This document shows, one piece after another, positions 16,525 to 23,973 of a stretch of DNA of 64,000 nucleotides (positions are counted from its first letter, which is position 1; the number at the start of each line of letters is the position of its first letter). This DNA comes from Pedobacter steynii. Its GTDB lineage: Bacteria; Bacteroidota; Bacteroidia; Sphingobacteriales; Sphingobacteriaceae. Made by a program: the position numbers and the translations under genes. Location: positions 868,001-932,000 of the forward strand of contig NZ_FNGY01000002.1 of NCBI RefSeq assembly GCF_900103665.1, read 5' to 3'. The notes under the pieces were generated by a model that worked only from the letters and a program-made list of their open reading frames with translations, was not told where the DNA came from and made no database searches.

Positions 16525-16854
16525 TTAGCAGCATTTGACTTCGCCTTTGTAAGACGATAGGAAAGCGCCCAATTGCTTTTCCATCATTTTCCAGGTTACC
16601 GGGTTGATGCAATAGCATACGCTCACGCCTTCGATGGTTCCCTGGATTAATCCTGCTGTTTTCAGTTCTTTTAAATGTTGGGAAATGGTGGCCTGTGCGA
16701 GGCCAAGTTCTTCTACCAGGTCTCCGCAGATGCAGGTGTTGGAAATCAGGATCCGTTGCAAAATGGCAATCCTTGCAGGGTGTGCCATGGCTTTCAGCAG
16801 TTGTGACAACTGATTTTGTTCGTCGGTAAAGATCTCTGATCTGGTAAGTCCCAT
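16525..16854 (-). CDS. arsR: ArsR/SmtB-family arsenic-responsive repressor
   Basis: 109 residues from ATG at 16854; a longer frame from TTG at 16878 would start inside the operator. The winged helix is clear: MAHPARIAILQRIL, then the metal-binding CICGDLVEELGL on helix alpha3 (As(III) ligand Cys pair), and LAQATISQHLKELKTAGLI as recognition helix. The C-terminus ends EVKCC. It should release DNA on binding arsenite. It is first in the ars unit. Matching 25-bp motifs before it and before the next gene are its probable operators. Confidence 0.93.
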   Translation of the reverse strand: MGLTRSEIFTDEQNQLSQLLKAMAHPARIAILQRILISNTCICGDLVEELGLAQATISQHLKELKTAGLIQGTIEGVSVCYCINPVTWKMMEKQLGAFLSSYKGEVKCC

Positions 16855-16871
16855 ATTGCTTTGATTAATAC

Positions 16872-16905
16872 ATTGCAATAATACGATTAATATAGAGAAT
16901 TCAAA
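16872..16905 (-). promoter_or_regulatory. Putative ArsR operator/promoter, copy 1
   Basis: Minus-strand TTTG (plus 16902-16905) and TATTATTG (plus 16876-16883; one mismatch to TAnnTTTG) are 18 bases apart. The 25-base motif shared with 16492-16516 occupies 16872-16896, covering the -7 element and most of the spacer, a position suited to repression. Confidence 0.6.
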
Positions 16906-16995
16906 GTCATGTGATTGTTTTATTTGAAATTTTGTTCTTTTATTGGAGCAGAAGCGCAGGAAGATCGGCTCTGGTCAGTGTTTTCAGCGGATATG

Positions 16996-18534
16996 TTAGC
17001 GCTTTTCTGTGGCAATCCTGTACGTTGGATCTTCAAGAATATTGACTATAATAACCCCCTCTGCATCTTTTAAAAGCCTGCGGCAATCTTCGCTCAGGTG
17101 TATCAAATGAAGTTTTTTTCCTGCTTTGTGGTATCGCTCTGTGAGTTTATTTAATGCATCAATCCCCGACATATCGGCAATTCTGCTGTCTTTAAAATCA
17201 ATAATCACTTCTTGTGGATCATTGGTCGGGTCGAATTTTTCGTTAAAATTTGCTACGGAACCGAAAAATAGCGGTCCATAGATTTCGTAATGTCTGACTC
17301 CATTTTCATCCAGGTACTTTTTAGCCCTGATTCTTTTGGCACTTTCCCAGGCAAAGACCAGCGCAGAAACAATGACACCGATCAGGACCGCCAGGGCAAG
17401 ATTATGAAGCCAAACCGTGATTCCTGCCACAAGAATGCCGACAAATATATCCTGCCGGGGCATTTTGTTGATGATTTTGAAACTCATCCATTCGAACGTT
17501 CCAATGGCTACCATGATCATGACACCTGTTAAAGCAGCCATAGGTACTTTTTCAATGATGGGCGCAGCAAAGAGAATGATGATCAGAATCGTTAAGGCGG
17601 CGATGATTCCTGATAAACGGGCCCTTGCGCCTGCAGAAAGATTGACCAGTGTTTGAGCGATCATCGGGCAGCCACCCATACCAAAGAAAAAACCGTTGAG
17701 CATGTTGGCGGCGCCCTGGGCTATACATTCCCTGTTGCTGTTTCCTTTGCTGTCGGTGATTTCGTCGACGAGATTCAGGGTCAGCAGGCCTTCGGTTAGC
17801 CCTACAGCAGCCATAATGAGGGCATAAGGGAAGATGATTTGAAGGGTTTGCAGGTTAAAAGGCAGCTCCGGAATATGGAAAGGAGGAAATCCTCCGCTAA
17901 CGGAAGCAATGTCTTTAACTGTTTTGGTATCGATATTAAATCCTAACACCAATAGAAATACGACAATAATGGCCACAAGAGAAGCGGGGACCGCCTTTGT
18001 GATCTTTGGTAATACCACTACAATCGCAATCGTTAAGGCAACCAGTCCAAGCATCAGGTATAGTGCGTTGCCGCTCATCCACTGCATTTCTCCGTTTACG
18101 TTCACCTTAAACTGCTCCAGTTGTGCCATAAAGATGATAATAGCAAGGCCGTTCACAAAGCCAAACATCACAGGTTGAGGAACAAGGCGTACAAATTTGC
18201 CAAGTTTAAACAGGCCGATACTGATCTGAAAGATACCTGCCAGGGCAACCGCTGCAAACACATAATCGAGTCCATGTGATTTCATTAAAGCAATCAGGAC
18301 GATTACCGTAGCGCCCGCACCTCCGGAGATCAATCCAGGTCTTCCGCCAAAAATGGCAGTGACGAGTCCCATGATAAATGCAGCATATAATCCTGTCAGA
18401 GGAGGAAATCCTGCAAGGATGGCAAAAGATAAGGATTCTGGCATCATGGTCATGGCTACAGTCAGGCCAGCCAGGATCTCAATTTTATAGTTGATTTTCC
18501 GGGAAAAGTCGAAAAGTTGGAGGTAGGGTTTCAT
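16996..18534 (-). CDS. SulP-family anion transporter with STAS domain
   Basis: 512 residues from ATG at 18534; the longer frame to 18618 runs through the terminator hairpin of the neighbouring gene and is rejected. The SulP core has AGLTVAMTMMPESLSFAILAGFPPLTGLYAAF (helices 1-2) and a Gly-rich GGRPGLISGGAGAT motif. NSNRECIAQGAANMLNGFFFGMGGCPMIAQT marks the central region. A STAS domain lies at about 415-500 (PQEVIIDFKDSRIADMSGIDALNKL). Members carry sulfate, bicarbonate or other anions; the substrate cannot be chosen. It may use sulfate/bicarbonate gradients with H+ or Na+. It stands alone, 100 bases downstream of arsR's promoter region. Confidence 0.9.
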   Translation of the reverse strand: MKPYLQLFDFSRKINYKIEILAGLTVAMTMMPESLSFAILAGFPPLTGLYAAFIMGLVTAIFGGRPGLISGGAGATVIVLIALMKSHGLDYVFAAVALAGIFQISIGLFKLGKFVRLVPQPVMFGFVNGLAIIIFMAQLEQFKVNVNGEMQWMSGNALYLMLGLVALTIAIVVVLPKITKAVPASLVAIIVVFLLVLGFNIDTKTVKDIASVSGGFPPFHIPELPFNLQTLQIIFPYALIMAAVGLTEGLLTLNLVDEITDSKGNSNRECIAQGAANMLNGFFFGMGGCPMIAQTLVNLSAGARARLSGIIAALTILIIILFAAPIIEKVPMAALTGVMIMVAIGTFEWMSFKIINKMPRQDIFVGILVAGITVWLHNLALAVLIGVIVSALVFAWESAKRIRAKKYLDENGVRHYEIYGPLFFGSVANFNEKFDPTNDPQEVIIDFKDSRIADMSGIDALNKLTERYHKAGKKLHLIHLSEDCRRLLKDAEGVIIVNILEDPTYRIATEKR

Positions 18535-18580
18535 GTGAACGCAAAGGTACTGGATCGGCTCAATATTGAAGCTATTAATT

Positions 18581-18636
18581 AAACTCATAAAAAAACGGTT
18601 GCCCAAAATGCTGAACAACCGTTTTTTTATGAGTTT
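18581..18636 (-). terminator. Strong terminator after the nuclease gene
   Basis: The arms 18581-18601 and 18616-18636 are perfectly complementary over 21 bases with a 14-base loop. Each arm contains a run of seven A/T, giving U-tracts on either strand. It lies 11 bases beyond the nuclease stop and before the SulP start. Confidence 0.85.
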
Positions 18637-18646
18637 GGATTTTGGC

Positions 18647-20044
18647 TTAATTACCGGTATCCTTTTTAATTTTTAAAGCGTCCTGTATTCCCTGAGGTAG
18701 GTTGGAAAGAAGTTTATGTCCTGTTGCTTTCTCAATGTCACTTACCGTTACAATGTATTTTTTCCAGTCGAAATCTACGGTGTTGATGTTAGGTGTATTG
18801 ATCGCAATTACCCTTGTTGCGTTACTTACGCGTTGCATATCACCATTTCCTTCAGGAATAATCAAAGCGACTTTCCATACATAACCCGGAACGGTAACTT
18901 TTCCATTGTCAATGGTTGTGGTCATGGTACCCGAGCTTCCTACGCCGCCGGTTCCATAGCTACCCATAATGATGTACACCTCATTTCCTGAAGTAACCTG
19001 AGCGCGAAGGTAACTTTCCAGGCCTTCCCATGTTTTTTGATTGTTATTTGGTGCCTGAGGGATCATGTTGTTCATGAAGAATGTGGCGCCATTGGCTTCT
19101 TTAGAAGTTACTCTGTCGCCGGAAGGGCAGTTGTGACCTCTGTCAAAACCTGAGCCGGTATAGCTACTGTTTAATACTTTATAGAATGCAGCAGGTAAAC
19201 CTGTATAGGAGGCGAAATTATCCAGTCTTTCGGTTCCTTTAACGAGGCTCTTTGCATCTATATGCCAGCTCACCCAGTTTGGTATGCCTCTGCTGCTGCT
19301 ATAGGACTGCATGTAATAACGCATATCCAGAAGATAATTTTCCGGCGTAAGTGTGCTTGCATCTGAAGGATTTCCAAGAAAGGCATTGCTGTCATCTCCC
19401 GTCAGCGGTTGTGCATCCGGTCCGACTACAAGGTCTCTGGAAGCCGGGCCCGGATTAGGGTTTTCGCCGCCGTCTCCAGGGTTGGTTTCTGGTTTAGGTT
19501 TGCCTAAAACGATTCCAGATTCGCCTGTTCCTTTAAAGGTGATGTCGTCGATGTTTACTCTTGTCGTAGGGCTTGTTTTCTGGATCTGGAAGCGTACTTT
19601 TCCTTTTACATCAATCTGAAAGGAGTCTGTGACTAAGGTGGTGTTGCTTTCCTGAATTTCTGCACCTAGTGGGTTGAAGGTAGTACCTCCATCCGTAGAT
19701 ATTAATAATTGCCAGGTTGCATTTGCATCCTTGCCAAATTTACCATGACTGATGTATATTGTTTTTAGTCCGCTTACATCGAAGTTCATGGTGATCTTGC
19801 CGGTTCTTAACCTGGCACTTCTCAGTCCGTTTTTTAAATCGCCTGCCTGGTTGCCTACCAGTGCATCTTCAAAGTTCCATATGCCGGTGATGAGGGTATC
19901 GGTTTTAGCGGCATAGCTCGCTTTACGGCCATTTTCGAAATCTTCTGAAATTTTGTAAGTAACGGGAGTGTCGTCTTTTTTTGAACAACCTGCTATAGTG
20001 AAGATAGTCAGGCAACTGTAGATAAGTAGGTGTTTTATTCTCAT
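18647..20044 (-). CDS. Secreted DNA/RNA non-specific endonuclease lipoprotein
   Basis: 465 residues. The signal peptide ends in the lipobox IAGC, Cys near residue 20. Residues about 25-170 form a beta-rich domain (jelly-roll-like, VNIDDITFKGTGESG), probably a binding module. A Pro/Asn/Gly linker follows. Residues about 225-460 are the NUC1 beta-beta-alpha-metal nuclease with DRGHNCPSGD (catalytic His near 303) and FFMNNMIPQAPNNNQKTWEGLE (metal-binding Asn). It would degrade nucleic acids at the outer membrane, for nutrient scavenging or defence against extracellular DNA. Monocistronic, with a strong terminator. Confidence 0.9.
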   Translation of the reverse strand: MRIKHLLIYSCLTIFTIAGCSKKDDTPVTYKISEDFENGRKASYAAKTDTLITGIWNFEDALVGNQAGDLKNGLRSARLRTGKITMNFDVSGLKTIYISHGKFGKDANATWQLLISTDGGTTFNPLGAEIQESNTTLVTDSFQIDVKGKVRFQIQKTSPTTRVNIDDITFKGTGESGIVLGKPKPETNPGDGGENPNPGPASRDLVVGPDAQPLTGDDSNAFLGNPSDASTLTPENYLLDMRYYMQSYSSSRGIPNWVSWHIDAKSLVKGTERLDNFASYTGLPAAFYKVLNSSYTGSGFDRGHNCPSGDRVTSKEANGATFFMNNMIPQAPNNNQKTWEGLESYLRAQVTSGNEVYIIMGSYGTGGVGSSGTMTTTIDNGKVTVPGYVWKVALIIPEGNGDMQRVSNATRVIAINTPNINTVDFDWKKYIVTVSDIEKATGHKLLSNLPQGIQDALKIKKDTGN

Positions 20045-20112
20045 ATTTTGATGTTTGGCGCAAAATAATGAGTTTAAATATTACTATAATGTTAAATTAA
20101 TCAAATGTGGAT

Positions 20113-20195
20113 AATCTTATTTAATATTAAGATTTGAAAGCAGTTAAAGCTATGTTAAATCATTAACATTTGTTAATGTAATGATAATTTAACAT
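20113..20195. promoter_or_regulatory. Nested palindromes in the divergent intergenic region
   Basis: The inner dyad CATTAAC-N4-GTTAATG (20161-20178) sits inside an outer pair ATGTTAAAT (20152-20160) / ATTTAACAT (20187-20195). Another dyad, AATCTTA...TAAGATT, lies near 20113-20135. The region separates the nuclease gene (-) from the small gene at 20225 (+). Repeated TTAACATT-like half-sites suggest a regulator site, but AT-richness raises the chance background. Confidence 0.4.
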
Positions 20196-20211
20196 TAAAA
20201 GCGGCTTGCTT

Positions 20212-20219
20212 TACCTTTG
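20212..20219 (+). promoter_or_regulatory. -7 element for the small gene at 20225
   Basis: TACCTTTG matches TAnnTTTG exactly and ends 5 bases before the GTG start codon, which predicts a leaderless transcript. Confidence 0.45.
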
Positions 20220-20224
20220 GTGCT

Positions 20225-20455
20225 GTGAGTATTCCCGTTTTTGTATTTTATGAGCTGTTGATCAGGTTGTCTGAACTGAACCCTAATGTAGGAGATTATT
20301 TTTCGCATACGCTGTTAGAAAAAGAAGTGATTTTACAGACGACCACCGGTCTGGTAAAGGTTCCCCGGAATTTATTAAAAAAGCAATTTACAGATCCCCG
20401 GCTTATCGCCGAGTCGGAACTCTCTGCCCTGATCGGCCATTTTAAAAAGAGCTGA
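20225..20455 (+). CDS. Small hypothetical protein, 76 residues
   Basis: Starts at GTG 20225; there is no internal Met, so GTG is the only credible start. The sequence has a hydrophobic N-terminal strand (IPVFVFYELLIRLSEL), a central HTLLEKEVILQTTTGLVKVPRNLLKK and an acidic-to-basic helical tail; no signal peptide, membrane segment or recognised domain. A consensus -7 element lies 5 bases upstream. It converges with the SRAP-like gene with a gap of 3 bases between stops. Real gene likely because of promoter and protein-like composition; function unknown. Confidence 0.6.
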   Translation: MSIPVFVFYELLIRLSELNPNVGDYFSHTLLEKEVILQTTTGLVKVPRNLLKKQFTDPRLIAESELSALIGHFKKS

Positions 20456-20458
20456 GGA

Positions 20459-21130
20459 TTAAGCAGGAACGTAGTTCAGCGGCTTGATGAGGCTTGCATC
20501 GTTGATGCTTCTGTCGGCAATGTCTCTGGAAACCAGGAATCTGATCATCTGTTCTTCCGGGTATGCGCTGCAGCTTGCCAGTAATTCTTCTTCACTTGTT
20601 TCCTTACTAAGCCATAGTTTTTCCGTCTCCGGAGTTAAAATAACCGGCATGGATTTCCTGATTTCTCTTACCAATGGGTTGGCAGGCGTGGTGACGATAC
20701 AGAAAGACTCATATCTTTCTTTCGTTTCAGGATCAATCCAGGCAGACCAGAGTCCTGCCATTGCAAAGACCTGACGGTCTTTTAAATGAAAGCGGAAGGG
20801 GTATTTTTCTGCGCCGAATCTCTGCCAGATATAGAAGCCATCGGCTAAGATCAGGCAGCGTTTATTAGCGGTTACCAGTTGTTTGAATAGGGGGTTGACC
20901 AGGATCTGGGAACTTCTTGCATTGCACATCGCTGATTTACGTTCTTTAAAGAAGAAGGGAACCATAGAGAAATGCATTTTTCTGATCAGTTTGGGTTGAT
21001 CGGCAGTGATGACCATCCCAGGCATGTAAATGCCAATATTATAAGTAGGTGTATAAGGCTCCTCAAGCTCGTAAGGGTAGTATTGCCGGAGGGTAGAAAG
21101 ATCTTCAGTAAGAGAATAAGATGAAGCCAT
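20459..21130 (-). CDS. SRAP (YedK/HMCES)-fold protein lacking catalytic residues
   Basis: 223 residues, full family length. The fold is recognisable from SYSLTEDLSTL at the N-terminus, a PTYNI strand, NARS at 70-73, LILADGFYIW at 94-102, WSAWIDPETKERYESFCIVTTPAN and SMPVILTPE. Active SRAP proteins begin Met-Cys, the Cys forming a crosslink to abasic sites. Here residue 2 is Ala. The catalytic Glu of the usual GFYEW motif is Ile101, and the His of the usual IHDRMP motif is Arg158. DNA-contacting Asn70 and Arg72 of NAR are kept. It should bind single-stranded DNA but not form the crosslink. Active paralogues probably exist elsewhere in the genome. Confidence 0.85.
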   Translation of the reverse strand: MASSYSLTEDLSTLRQYYPYELEEPYTPTYNIGIYMPGMVITADQPKLIRKMHFSMVPFFFKERKSAMCNARSSQILVNPLFKQLVTANKRCLILADGFYIWQRFGAEKYPFRFHLKDRQVFAMAGLWSAWIDPETKERYESFCIVTTPANPLVREIRKSMPVILTPETEKLWLSKETSEEELLASCSAYPEEQMIRFLVSRDIADRSINDASLIKPLNYVPA

Positions 21131-21170
21131 CTGTGAATTTAGTGATTTTTTGTAAAATGCAAGCCGGATT

Positions 21171-21458
21171 TTATTCGTGCAGGCGGAGTTTTTTGTTCAG
21201 TTCCCTGATCTCCTCCTGCATCTGGCTGACTTTCTGCAGCAAATGCCTGATGGCATCTATTCCTTCAATATTGATCTGCAGATCGTAATGTAAATGGATA
21301 TATTTATCCAGTTCGCTGAATTGTTCCTGATGGATAAACTTTTCTTCTCCGATGATGGTGAATATGATCAGGCCTGACTCTTCCAAAGCAACAATAAAAG
21401 AAGGGTCTATGTCGTAATTGATGCAATATTCAGTGATGGTGATGAATTCTGTTTCCAT
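21171..21458 (-). CDS. cbpM: Chaperone modulator CbpM (MerR-like)
   Basis: 95 residues. The N-terminal part ITITEYCINYDIDPSFIVALEESGLI resembles the MerR-type helix-turn-helix found in CbpM. The middle has LDKYIHLHYDLQINIEGIDAI and the C-terminus a short coiled coil (LLQKVSQMQEEIRELNKKL). CbpM binds the J-domain of CbpA and inhibits its co-chaperone and DNA-binding activities. It begins 11 bases after the cbpA stop, in the same unit, which supports the assignment. Confidence 0.88.
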   Translation of the reverse strand: METEFITITEYCINYDIDPSFIVALEESGLIIFTIIGEEKFIHQEQFSELDKYIHLHYDLQINIEGIDAIRHLLQKVSQMQEEIRELNKKLRLHE

Positions 21459-21469
21459 AGCTGCTGGTA

Positions 21470-22375
21470 TTAACTCAGGTTTTGTAGTTCTTTAAACAAT
21501 TCTTTTTGTTTGTCGTTCAGTTCTGCAGGGATACGAATGGTATAAGTGATGAACATGTTTCCAAATTCTCCTTCCTTTTTATAAACAGGAAATCCTTTGT
21601 TCTTTAGCCTCACCTTTGTGCCATTCTGTGTTCCGGCAGGAACTTTGAGTTTTACCTTTCCATCCAGGGTTTCTATGGTCACTTCACCTCCCAGTACGGC
21701 GATGTACAGGTCGATCTCCTGCTGGATATAAAGGTCGTTATTTAGTCTTTTAAACATAGGATCTTCTTCAATATTGATGGTGATGTAAAGGTTGCCGGCA
21801 GGGCCTCCGTTTACGCCCGGGCCACCATGCCCGTTTAATTTAATGACCTGTTCGTCTGCAATACCGGCAGGTATCGTAATGCGGATATTTTTCCCGTTAA
21901 CGGTTAAGGTCTGTTTATGGGTTTTATAGGCATCCCGGAGTTTAAGCTGTAAGGAAGCCTGGTAATCCTGGCCTTTATATTTTACGCTGTTTCTGCCTGA
22001 GCTTCTGTTTCCGCCACCGAACATCGATTCAAAGAAATCTGAAAAGTCTCCCCCGGCACCGAAGTCGGAAGCAGCATATCCTCCTCCGGAAAATGGATTT
22101 TGACTGCGTCCTCTGGATTGTGACCTTTGCGCTTGCTCAAACTGTTCTGAATTTTTCCAGTTTGCGCCGTATTCGTCATATTTTTTTCTTTTATCGGGAT
22201 CACTAAGCGCTTCGTTCGCTTCATTGATTTCCTGAAACTTCTTGTTTGATTCCTTGTCGTTGGGGTTGAGGTCCGGATGATATTTCCTTGCCAATTTTCT
22301 GTAGGCTTTTTTTATATCGTCCTGAGAAGCCTTCTTGTCGATACCCAGAATTTTATAATAGTCGATGAATGCCAT
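21470..22375 (-). CDS. cbpA: DnaJ-like co-chaperone / curved-DNA-binding protein CbpA
   Basis: 301 residues. J-domain at 1-70 ([25 protein letters not shown] motif in KYHPDLNP). A Gly/Phe-rich linker (about 75-125, ending [11 protein letters not shown]) has no Cys-rich zinc domain. Two C-terminal peptide-binding beta domains follow ([42 protein letters not shown]), then the dimerisation end. The missing zinc domain separates CbpA from DnaJ. It stimulates Hsp70 ATP hydrolysis and binds bent DNA. A promoter with good spacing precedes it. Confidence 0.92.
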   Translation of the reverse strand: MAFIDYYKILGIDKKASQDDIKKAYRKLARKYHPDLNPNDKESNKKFQEINEANEALSDPDKRKKYDEYGANWKNSEQFEQAQRSQSRGRSQNPFSGGGYAASDFGAGGDFSDFFESMFGGGNRSSGRNSVKYKGQDYQASLQLKLRDAYKTHKQTLTVNGKNIRITIPAGIADEQVIKLNGHGGPGVNGGPAGNLYITINIEEDPMFKRLNNDLYIQQEIDLYIAVLGGEVTIETLDGKVKLKVPAGTQNGTKVRLKNKGFPVYKKEGEFGNMFITYTIRIPAELNDKQKELFKELQNLS

Positions 22376-22394
22376 TTAATAATTGATCTGTTCT

Positions 22395-22428
22395 CAAATT
22401 TAAGGTATTATTCTCAGGCTTTATCAAA
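22395..22428 (-). promoter_or_regulatory. Predicted cbpA promoter
   Basis: On the minus strand TTTG (plus 22425-22428), a 22-base spacer and TAAATTTG (plus 22395-22402) fit the Bacteroidota consensus. The -7 element ends 19 bases before the cbpA ATG. Confidence 0.55.
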
Positions 22429-22487
22429 ATTCAACAGATTGATTTGAGTTGGCGCCTGGCAGGTCTTAATTTTCTCAATTAAAATAA

Positions 22488-22495
22488 TAAATTTG
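22488..22495 (+). promoter_or_regulatory. -7 element immediately before the oxidoreductase start
   Basis: TAAATTTG is an exact TAnnTTTG match, followed by AGTT and the ATG at 22500. The spacing of 4 bases predicts a leaderless transcript. No -33 TTTG was seen at about 20 bases upstream. Confidence 0.45.
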
Positions 22496-22499
22496 AGTT

Positions 22500-23582
22500 A
22501 TGTCGTCAGAAAAAAAAATTAAGGTACTTGTTGTAGGTTGTGGTAATATGGGAGCATCTCATGCTGCGGCTTATCACGAGCTGGATGGATTTGAGATTTG
22601 TGGATTGGTGTCGAGAGGAACGAGTAACATCCTGTTGAATGAAAAATTAGGTGGTGGTTATGCTTTGTTTAATGATTATGAAGCAGCCCTGGTAAGTACA
22701 AAGCCCGATGCGGTCTGTATTTCTACTTATCCGGATACGCATGAAGCTTTTGCGATAAGGGCCATGGAGCAGGGTTGTCATGTTTTTATAGAAAAGCCGT
22801 TGGCAGATAGTATGGAGGCCGCACAGCGGGTTGCAGATGCTGCGAAGAAATACGATAGGAAGTTATTGGTAGGCTATATTTTGCGTTACCATCCTTCCTG
22901 GAAACGGTTTATAGAATTGTCGCAGGGCATGGGAAAGCCTTTGGTGATGCGTATGAACCTGAACCAGCAAAGTCAGGGTGCTAAATGGCTGGTACATCAG
23001 AACCTGATGAAGAGCCTGAGTCCGATTGTGGATTGTGGGGTGCATTACATTGATGTGATGTGTCAGATGACAGGATCGAAACCGGTGCAGGTGACTGCGA
23101 TTGGTGCGCGTTTAACGGAGGATATTCCGGAGGGTAATTATAATTACGGGCAATTGCAGATTCGTTTTGAAGATGGTTCTGTAGGTTGGTATGAATCTGG
23201 CTGGGGACCGATGATTAGTGAAACTGCATTTTTTGTGAAAGATGTGATTGGGCCGAAAGGTTCGGTTTCGATCCTTGCAAAGGAAGCTGGAGGGGCAGGG
23301 AAGTCTGACCTGATCGATGCACATACCAAGACTGAGTCCATTAAAGTTCATTATGCAGCGCTGGATGAACAAGGGCGGTTTTCAAAACCGGACGAGTGGG
23401 TTGATTTGAGTGATGAGCCTGATCATCAGGAGCTTTGTAGCAGAGAGCAGCGTCATTTCCTGAGGGCAATATTAGAGGACCTGGATCTTAGCGGACCTAC
23501 ACAGGATGCGCTCAATAGTCTGAATGTTGCTTTTGCCAGTGACGAGTCTGTAAGGACCGGAACGGTAGTGAAGATCGAATAA
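22500..23582 (+). CDS. Gfo/Idh/MocA-family NAD(P)-dependent oxidoreductase
   Basis: 360 residues. A Rossmann fold is at the N-terminus with VLVVGCGNMGASHAAAY (GxGxxG-like dinucleotide loop). The family motif EKPLADS near 100-106 contains the conserved Lys. The C-terminal beta-sheet domain shows DCGVHYIDVMCQMTG (the Asp and His used in catalysis are near 180-184). Family members oxidise or reduce sugars, inositols and related polyols; the substrate is not predictable here. No carbohydrate gene is adjacent. A terminator follows the stop. Confidence 0.9.
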   Translation: MSSEKKIKVLVVGCGNMGASHAAAYHELDGFEICGLVSRGTSNILLNEKLGGGYALFNDYEAALVSTKPDAVCISTYPDTHEAFAIRAMEQGCHVFIEKPLADSMEAAQRVADAAKKYDRKLLVGYILRYHPSWKRFIELSQGMGKPLVMRMNLNQQSQGAKWLVHQNLMKSLSPIVDCGVHYIDVMCQMTGSKPVQVTAIGARLTEDIPEGNYNYGQLQIRFEDGSVGWYESGWGPMISETAFFVKDVIGPKGSVSILAKEAGGAGKSDLIDAHTKTESIKVHYAALDEQGRFSKPDEWVDLSDEPDHQELCSREQRHFLRAILEDLDLSGPTQDALNSLNVAFASDESVRTGTVVKIE

Positions 23583-23973
23583 CAGTAGTTTCTTATCATA
23601 TGAACAAAAAGCCGGCCCTTCAGCTGGCTTTTTTTGTTTTGTCACATAAATTTAAGTTTAGTCAAATTTTTGCTTAGTGTATATTTTTTTTAAATATGTT
23701 TTCTTTTTGTTGGTTTAAAAGTGTGTTTAATGATCTATTTGTCAATAAAATATATTTTTTTAATTTGCACTTAGTGTATTTATTTTTTTATACGTTTGTT
23801 TCAGGAAGAGGCTGAAAGTCATACTTATGGTGTTTCTCAGTACTTCTGTTTGCGATAGCAATTCATAATATCTTGTGCTCTTATAAACTAATTTAACAGG
23901 TTTTTTGAACGGCAAATCTTTGTGGATTTACATCGAATTAAGCAATTGAATTATTAACCTATTGAAATTTTTT
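23583..23973 (+). other. 391-base intergenic region with long sigma-gene leader
   Basis: After the terminator the sequence is very AT-rich without an ORF. The ten bases CTTAGTGTAT occur twice (23673-23682 and 23770-23779), each followed within a few bases by a T-run. TACGTTTG at 23791-23798 is a good -7 element, with TTTG at 23764-23767. The predicted transcript would have a leader of about 170 bases before the sigma-factor ATG, room for post-transcriptional control. Confidence 0.45.
23606..23637 (+). terminator. Terminator after the Gfo/Idh/MocA gene
   Basis: AAAAAGCCGGC (23606-23616) pairs with GCTGGCTTTTT (23623-23633) over 11 positions with one G-T wobble, and a T-tract follows directly. 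Confidence 0.8.

Noticed and set aside
16855..16878. TTG start for arsR at 16878
   Set aside because: It would place the start inside the putative operator and -7 element; ATG at 16854 gives the normal ArsR length.
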